Source: UBA4416 sp031539425 (GTDB lineage Bacteria; Bacteroidota; Bacteroidia; B-17B0; Aurantibacillaceae). Taken from it: a stretch of 12,774 nucleotides of DNA. A program made the position numbers and the translations under genes. The DNA lies in assembly GCA_031539425.1 (NCBI GenBank), contig JAVKLI010000087.1:1-12774 (forward strand), in the 5' to 3' direction. The notes under the pieces are model-generated. The model did not search any database, was not told the origin of the DNA, and was given only the letters and a program-made list of their open reading frames with translations. This document shows positions 1-7,696 of this stretch, in pieces (within the stretch, counting starts at the first letter, position 1; every line of letters starts with the position of its first letter).

Positions 1-93
1 AAACAACATCAATCAAACTAAATTAGACTTATTTGATACATAGGGGGGCTTCGCTTTCAGAAATTTAAATACTATTCAATAAAATCAACTTTC

Positions 94-1365
94 TTAAAGA
101 GATAAAGTGCTAATTCGTATTTTTATCGGACAACAATGTTTTCCTATAAAAAAGGCAATCACTAAAAATACTATGGCTAAAGAATAGGTATAAAAAATAG
201 GGGTTGCCATTTTTATATTTAATAAATATACAAAAGCAAAAGCGATAAATGGAACAATACATGTTAAAATGTTTATATAAAACTTTGACATTTTAAATGC
301 TCCAATCGAACCTGTCCATCGCCCAATTAACAAACTTCCCCAATACATAGATATAAAGGTGCCAATAGATACATTATTAATTACACTCTTATATTCAGAA
401 GTTTCAAGTAAGGCGCCCAAATTACTTTGAATAGTTACCTCAGCACCTACATAAAAAAATATGGCAAACATACCCATTGTTAATTGTCTATATTTTTTTT
501 CTTCAAATTGATGATTGGTTTTTAATTTGTGATAATGAATAAAAAAAATAATTGTTATACATATTAAAAAAAATAATAGTAATCCAATAATTATTAATTG
601 CGTAAGGTTATTTAAAGAAATATTAAATAACAGCACAGTAAATAATAGGATTAATGACAGTAAAACAAACAATACGATTTTAAACGGTGATTTTAAAATT
701 TTAGTTTCTTCATTTTTCAAGTCGCTTAAATTTGATTCTATTTTAGTATTATATAAAATAATAATTGCTAAAGCAAAAACAAATGCTAATATAAAATATA
801 CCAAATTTAAAGTTAAAGGTGTTGATTGAGCTATATCTTGAGCATCTAATTTTGTTTTAGAAAATAAAATTAAACTAACAATAATGGGGCCAATTGTTGT
901 ACCAATAGAATTAATGCTTCCTGCTAAATTCAACCTTTGTGCGCTTTTTGATAACTCTCCATAATTTATTACAAAGGGATTAGCGGCAATTTGTTGTAAT
1001 GAAAAACCTAATGCAATAATAAAAAAAGTTAGTAAAATAAACCAAAATGATAAACTGTGTAAAGCTAGCATCATTAATAATCCGCCTATTAAAGAAACAC
1101 TTAAGCCCCATATGATAGTGTTTTTATAACTCAAATATTTTACAACATCTTTTTTAAATATTAGATTAATTAAAAATAAAAAAATAGATCCTATAAAATA
1201 AGCGCCAAAAAAAGCAGAATCAATAAGTTGGGATTGAAATTGATTGAGTTTAAAAGTAGCTTTGCAGTATGGAATAAACACACCATTGGAAGCAGCCAAA
1301 AATCCCCAAAAGAAAAAAACAGCCATTATTGAAATTAAACCTGAATTTTTGTTTTGGTGTTTCAT
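94..1365 (-). CDS. FucP-like sugar MFS transporter, C-terminally truncated
   Basis: An inner-membrane proton-coupled sugar permease of the fucose/glucose-galactose (FHS) branch of the major facilitator superfamily, judged by its N-terminal half: the aromatic GFLAASNGVFIPY segment near residues 21-33, the FFGAYFIGS helix (52-60) and the QQIAANPFV motif (124-132). Hydrophobic helices lie near 11-31, 47-69, 82-102, 106-130, 147-168, 186-205, 229-250, 254-277, 297-318, 331-350, 363-383 and 389-408. The pair at 229-277 lies in the central linker, as I recall for longer Bacteroidota members, so the core has only helices 1-10. Relatives continue after the GK..P.K segment (409-415 here) for about 100 residues with two more helices and a conserved GLG...GS motif; here an unrelated tail and a stop follow. 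No other frame continues it in the remaining 93 bases. Substrate unknown; it may be a non-functional remnant. It follows the acyltransferase gene by 33 bases. Confidence 0.8.
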   Translation of the reverse strand: MKHQNKNSGLISIMAVFFFWGFLAASNGVFIPYCKATFKLNQFQSQLIDSAFFGAYFIGSIFLFLINLIFKKDVVKYLSYKNTIIWGLSVSLIGGLLMMLALHSLSFWFILLTFFIIALGFSLQQIAANPFVINYGELSKSAQRLNLAGSINSIGTTIGPIIVSLILFSKTKLDAQDIAQSTPLTLNLVYFILAFVFALAIIILYNTKIESNLSDLKNEETKILKSPFKIVLFVLLSLILLFTVLLFNISLNNLTQLIIIGLLLFFLICITIIFFIHYHKLKTNHQFEEKKYRQLTMGMFAIFFYVGAEVTIQSNLGALLETSEYKSVINNVSIGTFISMYWGSLLIGRWTGSIGAFKMSKFYINILTCIVPFIAFAFVYLLNIKMATPIFYTYSLAIVFLVIAFFIGKHCCPIKIRISTLSL

Positions 1366-1398
1366 ATTAAAAATATAAAGTTTATGTACTATTTAAAA

Positions 1399-2274
1399 TT
1401 ATAGTCGTTTATGTTTCCAACGCCTATGAGACCACAACCAATTTTCAGGTTGGAGTAAAATGTCTTGCTCTAAACGTTTAGTATGAAGTTCTGAAATATC
1501 ACCTGTTTCGGTTTGTTTAGGTTGGGGGACTAATATTTCAGCATCAACTGAATAGTAGCCTCGTTTAGTTTTTAAAACCGAAACATAAACTATTGGTACA
1601 TCTAAAGTTTGTGCAATTCTTTCTGTTCCAAAAAAAATAGGCGTGTCTTGATTTAAAAAAGTTAACCAATAAGCCTTATCTGGTTGAGGTGTTTGATCTG
1701 CAATAAAAGCTGTAGCCGTTGTATTGTTTTTATTTCTTATCATACCCCTGCTTGCATCTTGCATGGCGTATAATTGTGTTCCAAAACGTGTACGCATTTT
1801 ATATAATAATTTATCAAAATAACTACTTTTTAAAGAATGATAAATTACAAATAACGGCATATTACATTGAGAGCTAAAAGAAGCGCCTGCCCATTCCCAA
1901 TTTCCAAAATGACCCATTACAATGATAACAGATTTTTTATTTTGATAATAACTTTCAAACAGTTGTTTGGCCTTTGGTTGTAAATAACATCTTTTTTTAA
2001 TGGATTTTTTGCTTATGGTAAGGGTTTGTATTGTTTCTAAAATTAAATCAATAAAATGTTTATAAAACTTTTTTTCTATTTTTTTAAGTTCCTCATTTGA
2101 TTTATTTGGAAAAGAATTTTGTAAATTTTTAAATACAATCTGTCTTCTATACTTTAAAACATAATAAATAAATAGAAATAATATATCTGAAATGCCATAT
2201 ACAATCCAAAATGGAAGTACTGAAACTAAATACAAAATTGGTAAACATAAATAATATCCTAAAGCTTTAATCAT
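1399..2274 (-). CDS. LpxL/HtrB-family lysophospholipid/lipid A acyltransferase
   Basis: A membrane-bound acyltransferase that moves a fatty acyl chain onto a lipid acceptor, in this family usually a lipid A precursor at the inner face of the cytoplasmic membrane. An N-terminal hydrophobic stretch (about residues 5-40) supplies the anchor. The catalytic HX4E motif is clear as HFGNWE at 122-127. A second family block, ADQTP (192-196), precedes a stretch with a conserved PIFFGTERIA (212-221), and the C-terminus ends with the typical WLWSHRRWKH (279-288). The length of 291 residues is normal. The gene begins 3 bases after the stop of the PabC-like gene, so co-transcription and perhaps translational coupling are likely. 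Bacteroidota carry several paralogues, some of which acylate ornithine or other lipids, so the acceptor cannot be named from sequence alone. Family assignment is firm; substrate is inference. Confidence 0.9.
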   Translation of the reverse strand: MIKALGYYLCLPILYLVSVLPFWIVYGISDILFLFIYYVLKYRRQIVFKNLQNSFPNKSNEELKKIEKKFYKHFIDLILETIQTLTISKKSIKKRCYLQPKAKQLFESYYQNKKSVIIVMGHFGNWEWAGASFSSQCNMPLFVIYHSLKSSYFDKLLYKMRTRFGTQLYAMQDASRGMIRNKNNTTATAFIADQTPQPDKAYWLTFLNQDTPIFFGTERIAQTLDVPIVYVSVLKTKRGYYSVDAEILVPQPKQTETGDISELHTKRLEQDILLQPENWLWSHRRWKHKRL

Positions 2275-2277
2275 GTT

Positions 2278-3117
2278 TTAAAAATAAATAAATTCTTTTT
2301 TTAAGTCTGTTGAAAGTTTTAAAAAATAAGTGTTTGAATATTCTTTTTTATCAAACGATTGCACCCATTTAAAACCTATCAAAGTATTAGTTAAAAATAC
2401 CTCGTCTGCATTTAGTAAAAAATTAAGGTTCATACTTTTTTGTATTATTTCTATTTTATTTTTTACAGCCCAATTAAAAAATTGACTTCTCATTACTCCT
2501 GCCACACAAGCATCTTCAAGAGGTGGTGTATAAATGATATTATTTTTCACTACAAAAATATTTGATGTTATACATTCTGAAATGTCATTATTTTGATTTA
2601 AAATAAGGCATTCATCAAAATTATTTTGTTGTTTGTATATACTAGCCATTACATACATTAAAGCTGATGTGCTTTTAATATTAGAATACTTTGAAATTGG
2701 TTTTTTTATTTCGTTAAATACACCTAAGTGCATACCTTTTTTTATATTTTTTTGAAGCTCAAATGGACTGTTTTCTATCACATAAGAAACGGTATTTGTA
2801 GTTGGCAAATAATGCCCACCATCTATTCTAAAAACTGTTAATCTTACTCGTGTTATATTAACATCATTTTTAGTTAATAAATCATTAATTGTATTATTTA
2901 AAGCATCAACTTCTAATTTAGTATTCCATTCCATTTGAAGTAAACACATACTCTTTTTTAATCTTTCAATGTGCGATTGCAAGTACAAGGGTTGTTTATT
3001 AAAACATAAAATTGTTTCAAATAAGGCGTCGCCATATTTGAAAGCTCTATTTTTATGCGGTAATAATTCTATGTTTGAAGATATGAATTCTTCATTATAA
3101 TAAATATCATTTTTCAT
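2278..3117 (-). CDS. Class IV aminotransferase, PabC-like (aminodeoxychorismate lyase type)
   Basis: A PLP-dependent fold-type IV enzyme. The N-terminal block FKYGDALFETI (26-36) and the arginine-rich IERLKKS (50-56) match the family. The PLP Schiff-base lysine is probably K148 in the sequence NIKSTSAL, and the cofactor-binding glutamate is E181 in ISECITSNIF. The LEDACVAGVMR block (200-210) is shared with branched-chain aminotransferases, but TNTLIGFKWV (243-252) resembles the aminodeoxychorismate lyase form more than the TGTAA form of BCATs. A role in 4-aminobenzoate and so folate synthesis is therefore inferred; a D-amino acid or branched-chain aminotransferase is the alternative. No pabA/pabB genes are in the window. 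Its ATG lies inside the end of the upstream flavoprotein gene, giving an 11-base overlap that suggests translational coupling. The length of 279 residues is normal. Confidence 0.82.
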   Translation of the reverse strand: MKNDIYYNEEFISSNIELLPHKNRAFKYGDALFETILCFNKQPLYLQSHIERLKKSMCLLQMEWNTKLEVDALNNTINDLLTKNDVNITRVRLTVFRIDGGHYLPTTNTVSYVIENSPFELQKNIKKGMHLGVFNEIKKPISKYSNIKSTSALMYVMASIYKQQNNFDECLILNQNNDISECITSNIFVVKNNIIYTPPLEDACVAGVMRSQFFNWAVKNKIEIIQKSMNLNFLLNADEVFLTNTLIGFKWVQSFDKKEYSNTYFLKLSTDLKKEFIYF

Positions 3118-4336
3118 CCCAACCTAATTTAGAAGCTATCCAAGAAGTACTCCAAGCATTTTGAAAATTAAATCCTCCTGTAACGCCATCTATATTGAGC
3201 ACTTCGCCACAAAAAAATAAATTTGGGGTTAGTTTGCTTTCCATTGTTTTCATATTAATTTCTTTCAAATTAACGCCTCCTGCGGTTACAAACTCTTCTT
3301 TATAGGTTGTTTTACCATGTACTTCGTATGTATCTTTTGTGATAATTTGAGCTAAATGGATAATAGATTTTTTACTTAGCTCATTACATTTTATTTGTAA
3401 TGAGATGTTTGCCCTGTCAATAAAATAAAGCCACAAGCGATTGGGAAAATTGCAAATAGTTTGGTTACTTAGTAGGGAATTATTGTTTTTTATAATTTCT
3501 AAATTTTCTAATACGTCATTTTCATTTTTATCTCCTGTCCAGTTTACAATTATATTAGTATGGTATTGTAATTTATTTAATTCTAAGGCAGCCCAAGCCG
3601 ATAGTTTTAAAATGACTGGTCCGCTAAGCCCCCAATGCGTAATAAGTAAAGGACCATGTAAATTTAATTTAGAGTTTTGAATAGCAATCTTAGCGTTTAA
3701 AACGCTTAAACCCATTAGCTCATTTATTTTTTTATAATTTATATTAAATGAAAACAAGCTAGGGTAGGTTTCTTTAACTTTATGCCCACAATGGTTTAAA
3801 AATTCATAATGATTTAGTTTAGAATGCCCGCCAATACTACATATTACGTAATCTGCTTTTAAATGTTGAGTTGTAGTAATAATTTCAAATTGCGTTTGTT
3901 TTTTATTTAATGCTAAAACGGCTTCATTGGTCATTATTTTTATTTGAAGTTTGTCTGCTTCTTGTAAAAAACAATTAATAATGGTGTCACTACTGTTAGT
4001 GGTAGGAAACATTCTTCCGTCTGATTCGGTATGTAAACTAATGTTTCTATTTTTAAACCATTCAATAATATCAGTAGTTGTAAATTGAGAAAAAACAGAT
4101 TGTAATTCTTTTTGCCCTCGAGGGTAATGGGTAATAAGGTTTTTGTTATTATTTATTTGATGTGTTACATTGCACCTACCGCCACCACTTATTTTTACTT
4201 TTGATAAAAGCTTACTTGTTTTTTCTAAAATAATTACTTTATAATTATTAAAACGCATAGCTATATTTATTGCAGAAAAAAATCCAGATGCCCCTCCCCC
4301 AATAACAACAACTGTTTTAAGAGAAGTTTGTTTCAT
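3107..4336 (-). CDS. BaiN/HI0933-family NAD(P)/FAD-dependent oxidoreductase
   Basis: A cytoplasmic flavoprotein of the HI0933/YhiN/BaiN family (an aminoacetone-oxidase-like group). The N-terminus has a Rossmann FAD-binding motif, VVVIGGGASGFF (9-20), followed by an acidic residue ending the second strand (E38). The family signature ISGGGRCNVTH is at 49-59. Near the C-terminus, FFCGEVLNIDGVTGGFNFQNAWSTSWIAS (374-402) closes the FAD site and is diagnostic. At 409 residues it is full length. The physiological substrate of most members is unknown; the Clostridium member acts on bile acid intermediates, but nothing here supports that role, so no gene symbol is given. It starts one base after the sucA stop (TAA, T, ATG) and overlaps the next gene by 11 bases, so it sits within a tight operon. 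Family confidence is high; function is open. Confidence 0.9.
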   Translation of the reverse strand: MKQTSLKTVVVIGGGASGFFSAINIAMRFNNYKVIILEKTSKLLSKVKISGGGRCNVTHQINNNKNLITHYPRGQKELQSVFSQFTTTDIIEWFKNRNISLHTESDGRMFPTTNSSDTIINCFLQEADKLQIKIMTNEAVLALNKKQTQFEIITTTQHLKADYVICSIGGHSKLNHYEFLNHCGHKVKETYPSLFSFNINYKKINELMGLSVLNAKIAIQNSKLNLHGPLLITHWGLSGPVILKLSAWAALELNKLQYHTNIIVNWTGDKNENDVLENLEIIKNNNSLLSNQTICNFPNRLWLYFIDRANISLQIKCNELSKKSIIHLAQIITKDTYEVHGKTTYKEEFVTAGGVNLKEINMKTMESKLTPNLFFCGEVLNIDGVTGGFNFQNAWSTSWIASKLGWDEK

Positions 4337-4337
4337 A

Positions 4338-7046
4338 TTATTTTTGCATAGCCATTTGTAACATCAACTCAACTTCCTGATTATGCCTTTTAGAAAACCC
4401 AGTGGCAGGGCTAGCAGAAGATTCTCTTCCAATAAATTTTAAATTAAGTGCTCTCAAATTTAAATCTACAAAACGCCAAGGACCCATATTTTCTGGCTCT
4501 TCTTGCACAAATGAAAAGTGCTTGGCTTTGGTATATGTTTTTAATAGTTTATCTATTTGATGTTTTGGAAACGGGTATAATTGCTCAATTCTAATAATTG
4601 CGATGTGGTTTAGTTTTTCCGTTTCTCTTCTTTCTATTAAACTGTAATACACTTTACCCGAACAGAATAAAATAGAGGTTGCGTTTGCAAACTCTTTAGT
4701 ATCATTTATTACTTCTTTAAAGTTGCCTATTGTAAAATCTTCAATAGAACTAACACAGGCAGGGTATCGTAATAATTTTTTAGGTGTAAAACAAACAAGT
4801 GGTTTTCTAAAATTTCTTTTTAATTGTCTGCGTAATACGTGAAATTGTTGTGCAGGTGTTGTGGCATTTACAATTTGAATGTTATTTTCGGCACAGGCTT
4901 GTAAAAAGCGTTCCATTCTTGCTGATGAATGCTCTGGCCCTTGCCCTTCGTAGCCATGTGGTAAAAGCATTACCAATCCATTCATGCGTCGCCATTTGTA
5001 TTCGGCAGAGGTTAGGTATTGATCAATGATAATTTGTGCGCCATTAAAAAAGTCTCCAAACTGTGCTTCCCATATTGTGAGGGCATTTGGGGTGGCAAAG
5101 GCATAACCGTATTCAAAGCCAAGCACGCCGTATTCGCTTAATAAGGAATTATATATTTTTAATTGTTGATTTTTATTAATGGTGTTTAAGGCTGTGTATT
5201 TCTCTTCTGTATCTTCTGTTTTAACAACGGCATGGCGGTGAGAGAAGGTGCCTCGTTCTACATCTTGCCCACTAATTCTTACCGCAAAGTTTTCTGCTAG
5301 TATGCTGCCGTATGCTAACAATTCACCCATCGCCCAGTCAAATTTATTTGACTGTATCATGGCTTTACGCTCATCAAATAATTTTTGTGTTTTTACAAAA
5401 AATGTTTTGTCTTTTGGTAAAGTTGTAATTTTTTCTGCCAGTTCTAAAAATATTTTTTTGGTAATGGCAGTTTCTGGCGATGTTTCAAAATCTTTATCTG
5501 ATGCCATAGTAATGCCATTCCATGCGCCTTGCAAGTATGAGGTTACTTTTGTTTTAAGGGTTTTTTTTGCTTCTGTTAAACTATTATCTAAAATATCTTT
5601 TATGTGTTGTTCTATATGTTTAGCATCTTGAGCTACTTCACTATTCTCATCATGTAATTTTTTTACATAAATATCTTTTGAGTTTGCGTGTGTAGCAATG
5701 GCTTTATATAATAAGGGTTGAGTAAAACGAGGCTCATCTCCTTCGTTATGTCCATACTTTCTATAACATAAAATATCTATAAATACATCTCTATGAAACG
5801 TTTGTCTAAATTCAATAGCCAATTGTGAAATAAATGTAAGTCCTTCTACATCATCGCCATTTACGTGAAATATAGGTGATAGAACCACTTTAGCTATATC
5901 GGTACAATAGGTTGACGAGCGGGCATCTAAATAATTGGTAGTAAAACCAACCTGATTGTTTATAATATAATGTATGGTGCCTCCTGTTTTATAACCTTCT
6001 AGTTGGCTCATTTGAATAACTTCATATACGATGCCTTGCCCAGCAATGGCTGCATCGCCATGTATAGATATGGCACAGGCTTTAGATAAATTTCCTTGAT
6101 GTTTGTTATCTATTTTTGCTCTTACAATTCCTTGCACTACAGGTGCAACAGTTTCGAGATGTGATGGGTTTGGGGTTAAGCTAATATGAATGTCTTTACC
6201 TGATGCGCTTTTTATATCAGCTGAATAACCTGTATGATATTTTACATCGCCGTCAAAGTATTCGTCTTCGCTTGGTCTGTCTTCAAATTCTGTAAAAACA
6301 TCTTTGTATTCTTTTCTCATAATATTTGACAATACATTTAACCTCCCTCGATGTGCCATGCCTATTACATAATCTACAATACCATTATCGGCGCCATGGT
6401 GAATTAAGGCTACTATAGCAGGTATAACCGTTTCAGCTCCTTCTAAAGAAAAACGTTTTTGACCTACATATTTGTTTGCCAAAAAATTTTCAAATAATAC
6501 AGCTTGTGTTAATTTTTTTAAAATAGTTTTCTTTTCTTGAGTGGTAAATTGCTTGGTATTTTTAGATGACTCCATGCGAGATTGTAACCACTGTAAGCTA
6601 CTTGGTTCGCGCATAAAAACATATTCAACACCAATGCGTTTACAATATGTTTCATTTAAATGAGCGATAATATCTTTAAGCTTAGCTGGGCCTATCCCTA
6701 TAATGTTACCGGCCTGAAAAACGGTTTCTAAATCTTGTACCGAAAGTTCAAAGTTTACTAAATCTAAATTTGGTTCAAATACTCGGCGGGCTCTAATGGG
6801 GTTGGTATTTGCAAATAAATGTCCTCTTTGTCTGTAGTTATTTATGAGTTGTATAACTTTAAATTCTTTAACAATATTGGGGTCTACAGAATTGGAAGTA
6901 TTGTCAAAATTTGTTTTAGCAAATTCAAATCCTTTAAAAAAATCTCTCCATGAAGCATCTACCTCTGTAGGGTTTTGTATGTACTGACTATAAAGTTGCT
7001 CAACGGCACTCACATCGTGAGATCCTATATATGAAAATTTATCCAT
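4338..7046 (-). CDS. sucA: 2-oxoglutarate dehydrogenase E1 component
   Basis: The thiamine-diphosphate-dependent E1 subunit, which decarboxylates 2-oxoglutarate and passes the succinyl group to the lipoyl E2 in the TCA cycle. The N-terminal E2-binding segment (YIGSHDVSAVEQLYSQYIQ, 6-24, then WRDFF at 33-37) is intact. Hallmarks follow in order: IGMAHRGRLNVL (228-239), TPNPSHLE (291-298), the ThDP/Mg block from HGDAAIAGQG (329-338) to the NN of INNQVGF (near 363), YRKYGHNEGDEPRF (428-441), HGYEGQGPEHSSARMERFLQ in the C-terminal third, and the late PENMGPWRF. The 902-residue length fits the family. The ATG at 7046 gives the canonical N-terminus. The 158-base gap upstream is the largest in the minus-strand cluster, so a promoter there is plausible. 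The E2 gene (sucB), often next to sucA, is not in this window; a flavoprotein gene follows instead. Confidence 0.97.
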   Translation of the reverse strand: MDKFSYIGSHDVSAVEQLYSQYIQNPTEVDASWRDFFKGFEFAKTNFDNTSNSVDPNIVKEFKVIQLINNYRQRGHLFANTNPIRARRVFEPNLDLVNFELSVQDLETVFQAGNIIGIGPAKLKDIIAHLNETYCKRIGVEYVFMREPSSLQWLQSRMESSKNTKQFTTQEKKTILKKLTQAVLFENFLANKYVGQKRFSLEGAETVIPAIVALIHHGADNGIVDYVIGMAHRGRLNVLSNIMRKEYKDVFTEFEDRPSEDEYFDGDVKYHTGYSADIKSASGKDIHISLTPNPSHLETVAPVVQGIVRAKIDNKHQGNLSKACAISIHGDAAIAGQGIVYEVIQMSQLEGYKTGGTIHYIINNQVGFTTNYLDARSSTYCTDIAKVVLSPIFHVNGDDVEGLTFISQLAIEFRQTFHRDVFIDILCYRKYGHNEGDEPRFTQPLLYKAIATHANSKDIYVKKLHDENSEVAQDAKHIEQHIKDILDNSLTEAKKTLKTKVTSYLQGAWNGITMASDKDFETSPETAITKKIFLELAEKITTLPKDKTFFVKTQKLFDERKAMIQSNKFDWAMGELLAYGSILAENFAVRISGQDVERGTFSHRHAVVKTEDTEEKYTALNTINKNQQLKIYNSLLSEYGVLGFEYGYAFATPNALTIWEAQFGDFFNGAQIIIDQYLTSAEYKWRRMNGLVMLLPHGYEGQGPEHSSARMERFLQACAENNIQIVNATTPAQQFHVLRRQLKRNFRKPLVCFTPKKLLRYPACVSSIEDFTIGNFKEVINDTKEFANATSILFCSGKVYYSLIERRETEKLNHIAIIRIEQLYPFPKHQIDKLLKTYTKAKHFSFVQEEPENMGPWRFVDLNLRALNLKFIGRESSASPATGFSKRHNQEVELMLQMAMQK

Positions 7047-7154
7047 GATTTATTTTAAATTGTAATTTAATATTCCAAACACAATTTTATTAAAAAAAAT
7101 TGGTGAAATAGCTTGAAAAATAGCTTATAATCGATTATTTATTAACTATGATGT

Positions 7155-7198
7155 TTTAATTACTATTTATCCAAGATTTTAATTTGTTAGTAATTAAA
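7155..7198. repeat. Inverted repeat in the paaD-sucA intergenic gap
   Basis: An 11-bp perfect inverted repeat: the arm at 7155-7165 (TTTAATTACTA) pairs with 7188-7198 across a 22-base spacer. It lies just downstream of the paaD stop and about 110 bases upstream of the sucA ATG. The stem is almost all A/T and no U-run follows in the direction of paaD transcription, so it is a poor intrinsic terminator; an operator or a weak RNA hairpin are alternatives. The same gap (7047-7204) also has a 9-bp direct repeat AAATAGCTT at 7106-7114 and 7118-7126. A near match to the Bacteroidota -7 box (TGTGTTTG against TAnnTTTG) lies on the minus strand at 7076-7083, without an obvious -33 element. Confidence 0.35.
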
Positions 7199-7204
7199 TA
7201 TAAT

Positions 7205-7681
7205 TTAAATACATTTAAAATAATCAAAAGGTTCAAGGCAGTTAACGCATTGGTAAAGCGCTTTACAGGCAGTGCTACCAAACTGAGAAATAAGCTTAGT
7301 ATTTTTGGAGGCGCATCTAGGGCATTGTATTTTTTTATGTAGAATATTGTTACAAGAATGCGTGGGGGGCGCGATACCATATTTTTTTAATTTTTCTTTG
7401 GCGGTATCTGTCATCCAATCTGTTGTCCATGCTGGTTGATAAATCATTTTAACCTCAACAGTTTTAAAATAATGGGATTTTAGTTTTTTTACAATGTCAT
7501 TTTCTATTTCCTTCATGGCAGGGCAACCGCTATATGTAGGTGTAATGGTTATAATTACGTGCAATGAAGATGCAATTGTGATAGACCTAACAATACCAAG
7601 ATCTGTAATTGAAATTACAGGAATCTCAGGGTCTGGAATATCCGATAAAACACGAAGTATGTCTTCTTCAGTGTGGACCAT
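7205..7681 (-). CDS. paaD: PaaD-type Fe-S assembly protein of phenylacetyl-CoA epoxidase
   Basis: A small cytoplasmic protein of the DUF59/MIP18 family with the extra C-terminal zinc ribbon that distinguishes PaaD from SufT-like members. The N-terminal domain carries DPEIPVISITDLGIVRSI (17-34) and the conserved TPTYSGCPAM (47-56). The ribbon uses C120-x2-C123 and C145-x2-C148, with the typical QFGSTACKALYQC...CLEPFDYFKC (133-157). PaaD is thought to help build or maintain the metal centre of the PaaABC(E) oxygenase that epoxidises phenylacetyl-CoA; E. coli literature also calls it PaaJ. At 158 residues it is full length. It starts 15 bases after pgk ends and is probably co-transcribed with it. 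No paaA, paaB, paaC or paaE lies in the window, so its partners must be elsewhere or it has a more general Fe-S role. Confidence 0.9.
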   Translation of the reverse strand: MVHTEEDILRVLSDIPDPEIPVISITDLGIVRSITIASSLHVIITITPTYSGCPAMKEIENDIVKKLKSHYFKTVEVKMIYQPAWTTDWMTDTAKEKLKKYGIAPPTHSCNNILHKKIQCPRCASKNTKLISQFGSTACKALYQCVNCLEPFDYFKCI

Positions 7682-7696
7682 AACAATTAAAAGAAT

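Noticed and set aside
1..93. Short tail at the left edge as the missing end of the transporter gene
   Set aside because: All three minus-strand frames meet stops soon after position 140, so the C-terminal part cannot be recovered by one frameshift here.
3441..3680. Plus-strand open frame inside the flavoprotein gene
   Set aside because: It is antisense to a full-length gene with intact motifs and has no independent support.
3692..3706. 15-base palindrome AGCGTTT-A-AAACGCT
   Set aside because: It lies mid-gene in the flavoprotein, has a one-base centre, and encodes ordinary residues; a chance palindrome is the simplest reading.
5248..5631. Plus-strand open frame of 127 codons
   Set aside because: It is antisense to the well-conserved middle of sucA; its composition follows from sucA codon use.
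7156..7380. Open frame on the minus strand overlapping the end of paaD
   Set aside because: It lies in another frame over the conserved PaaD zinc ribbon and has no recognisable features of its own.
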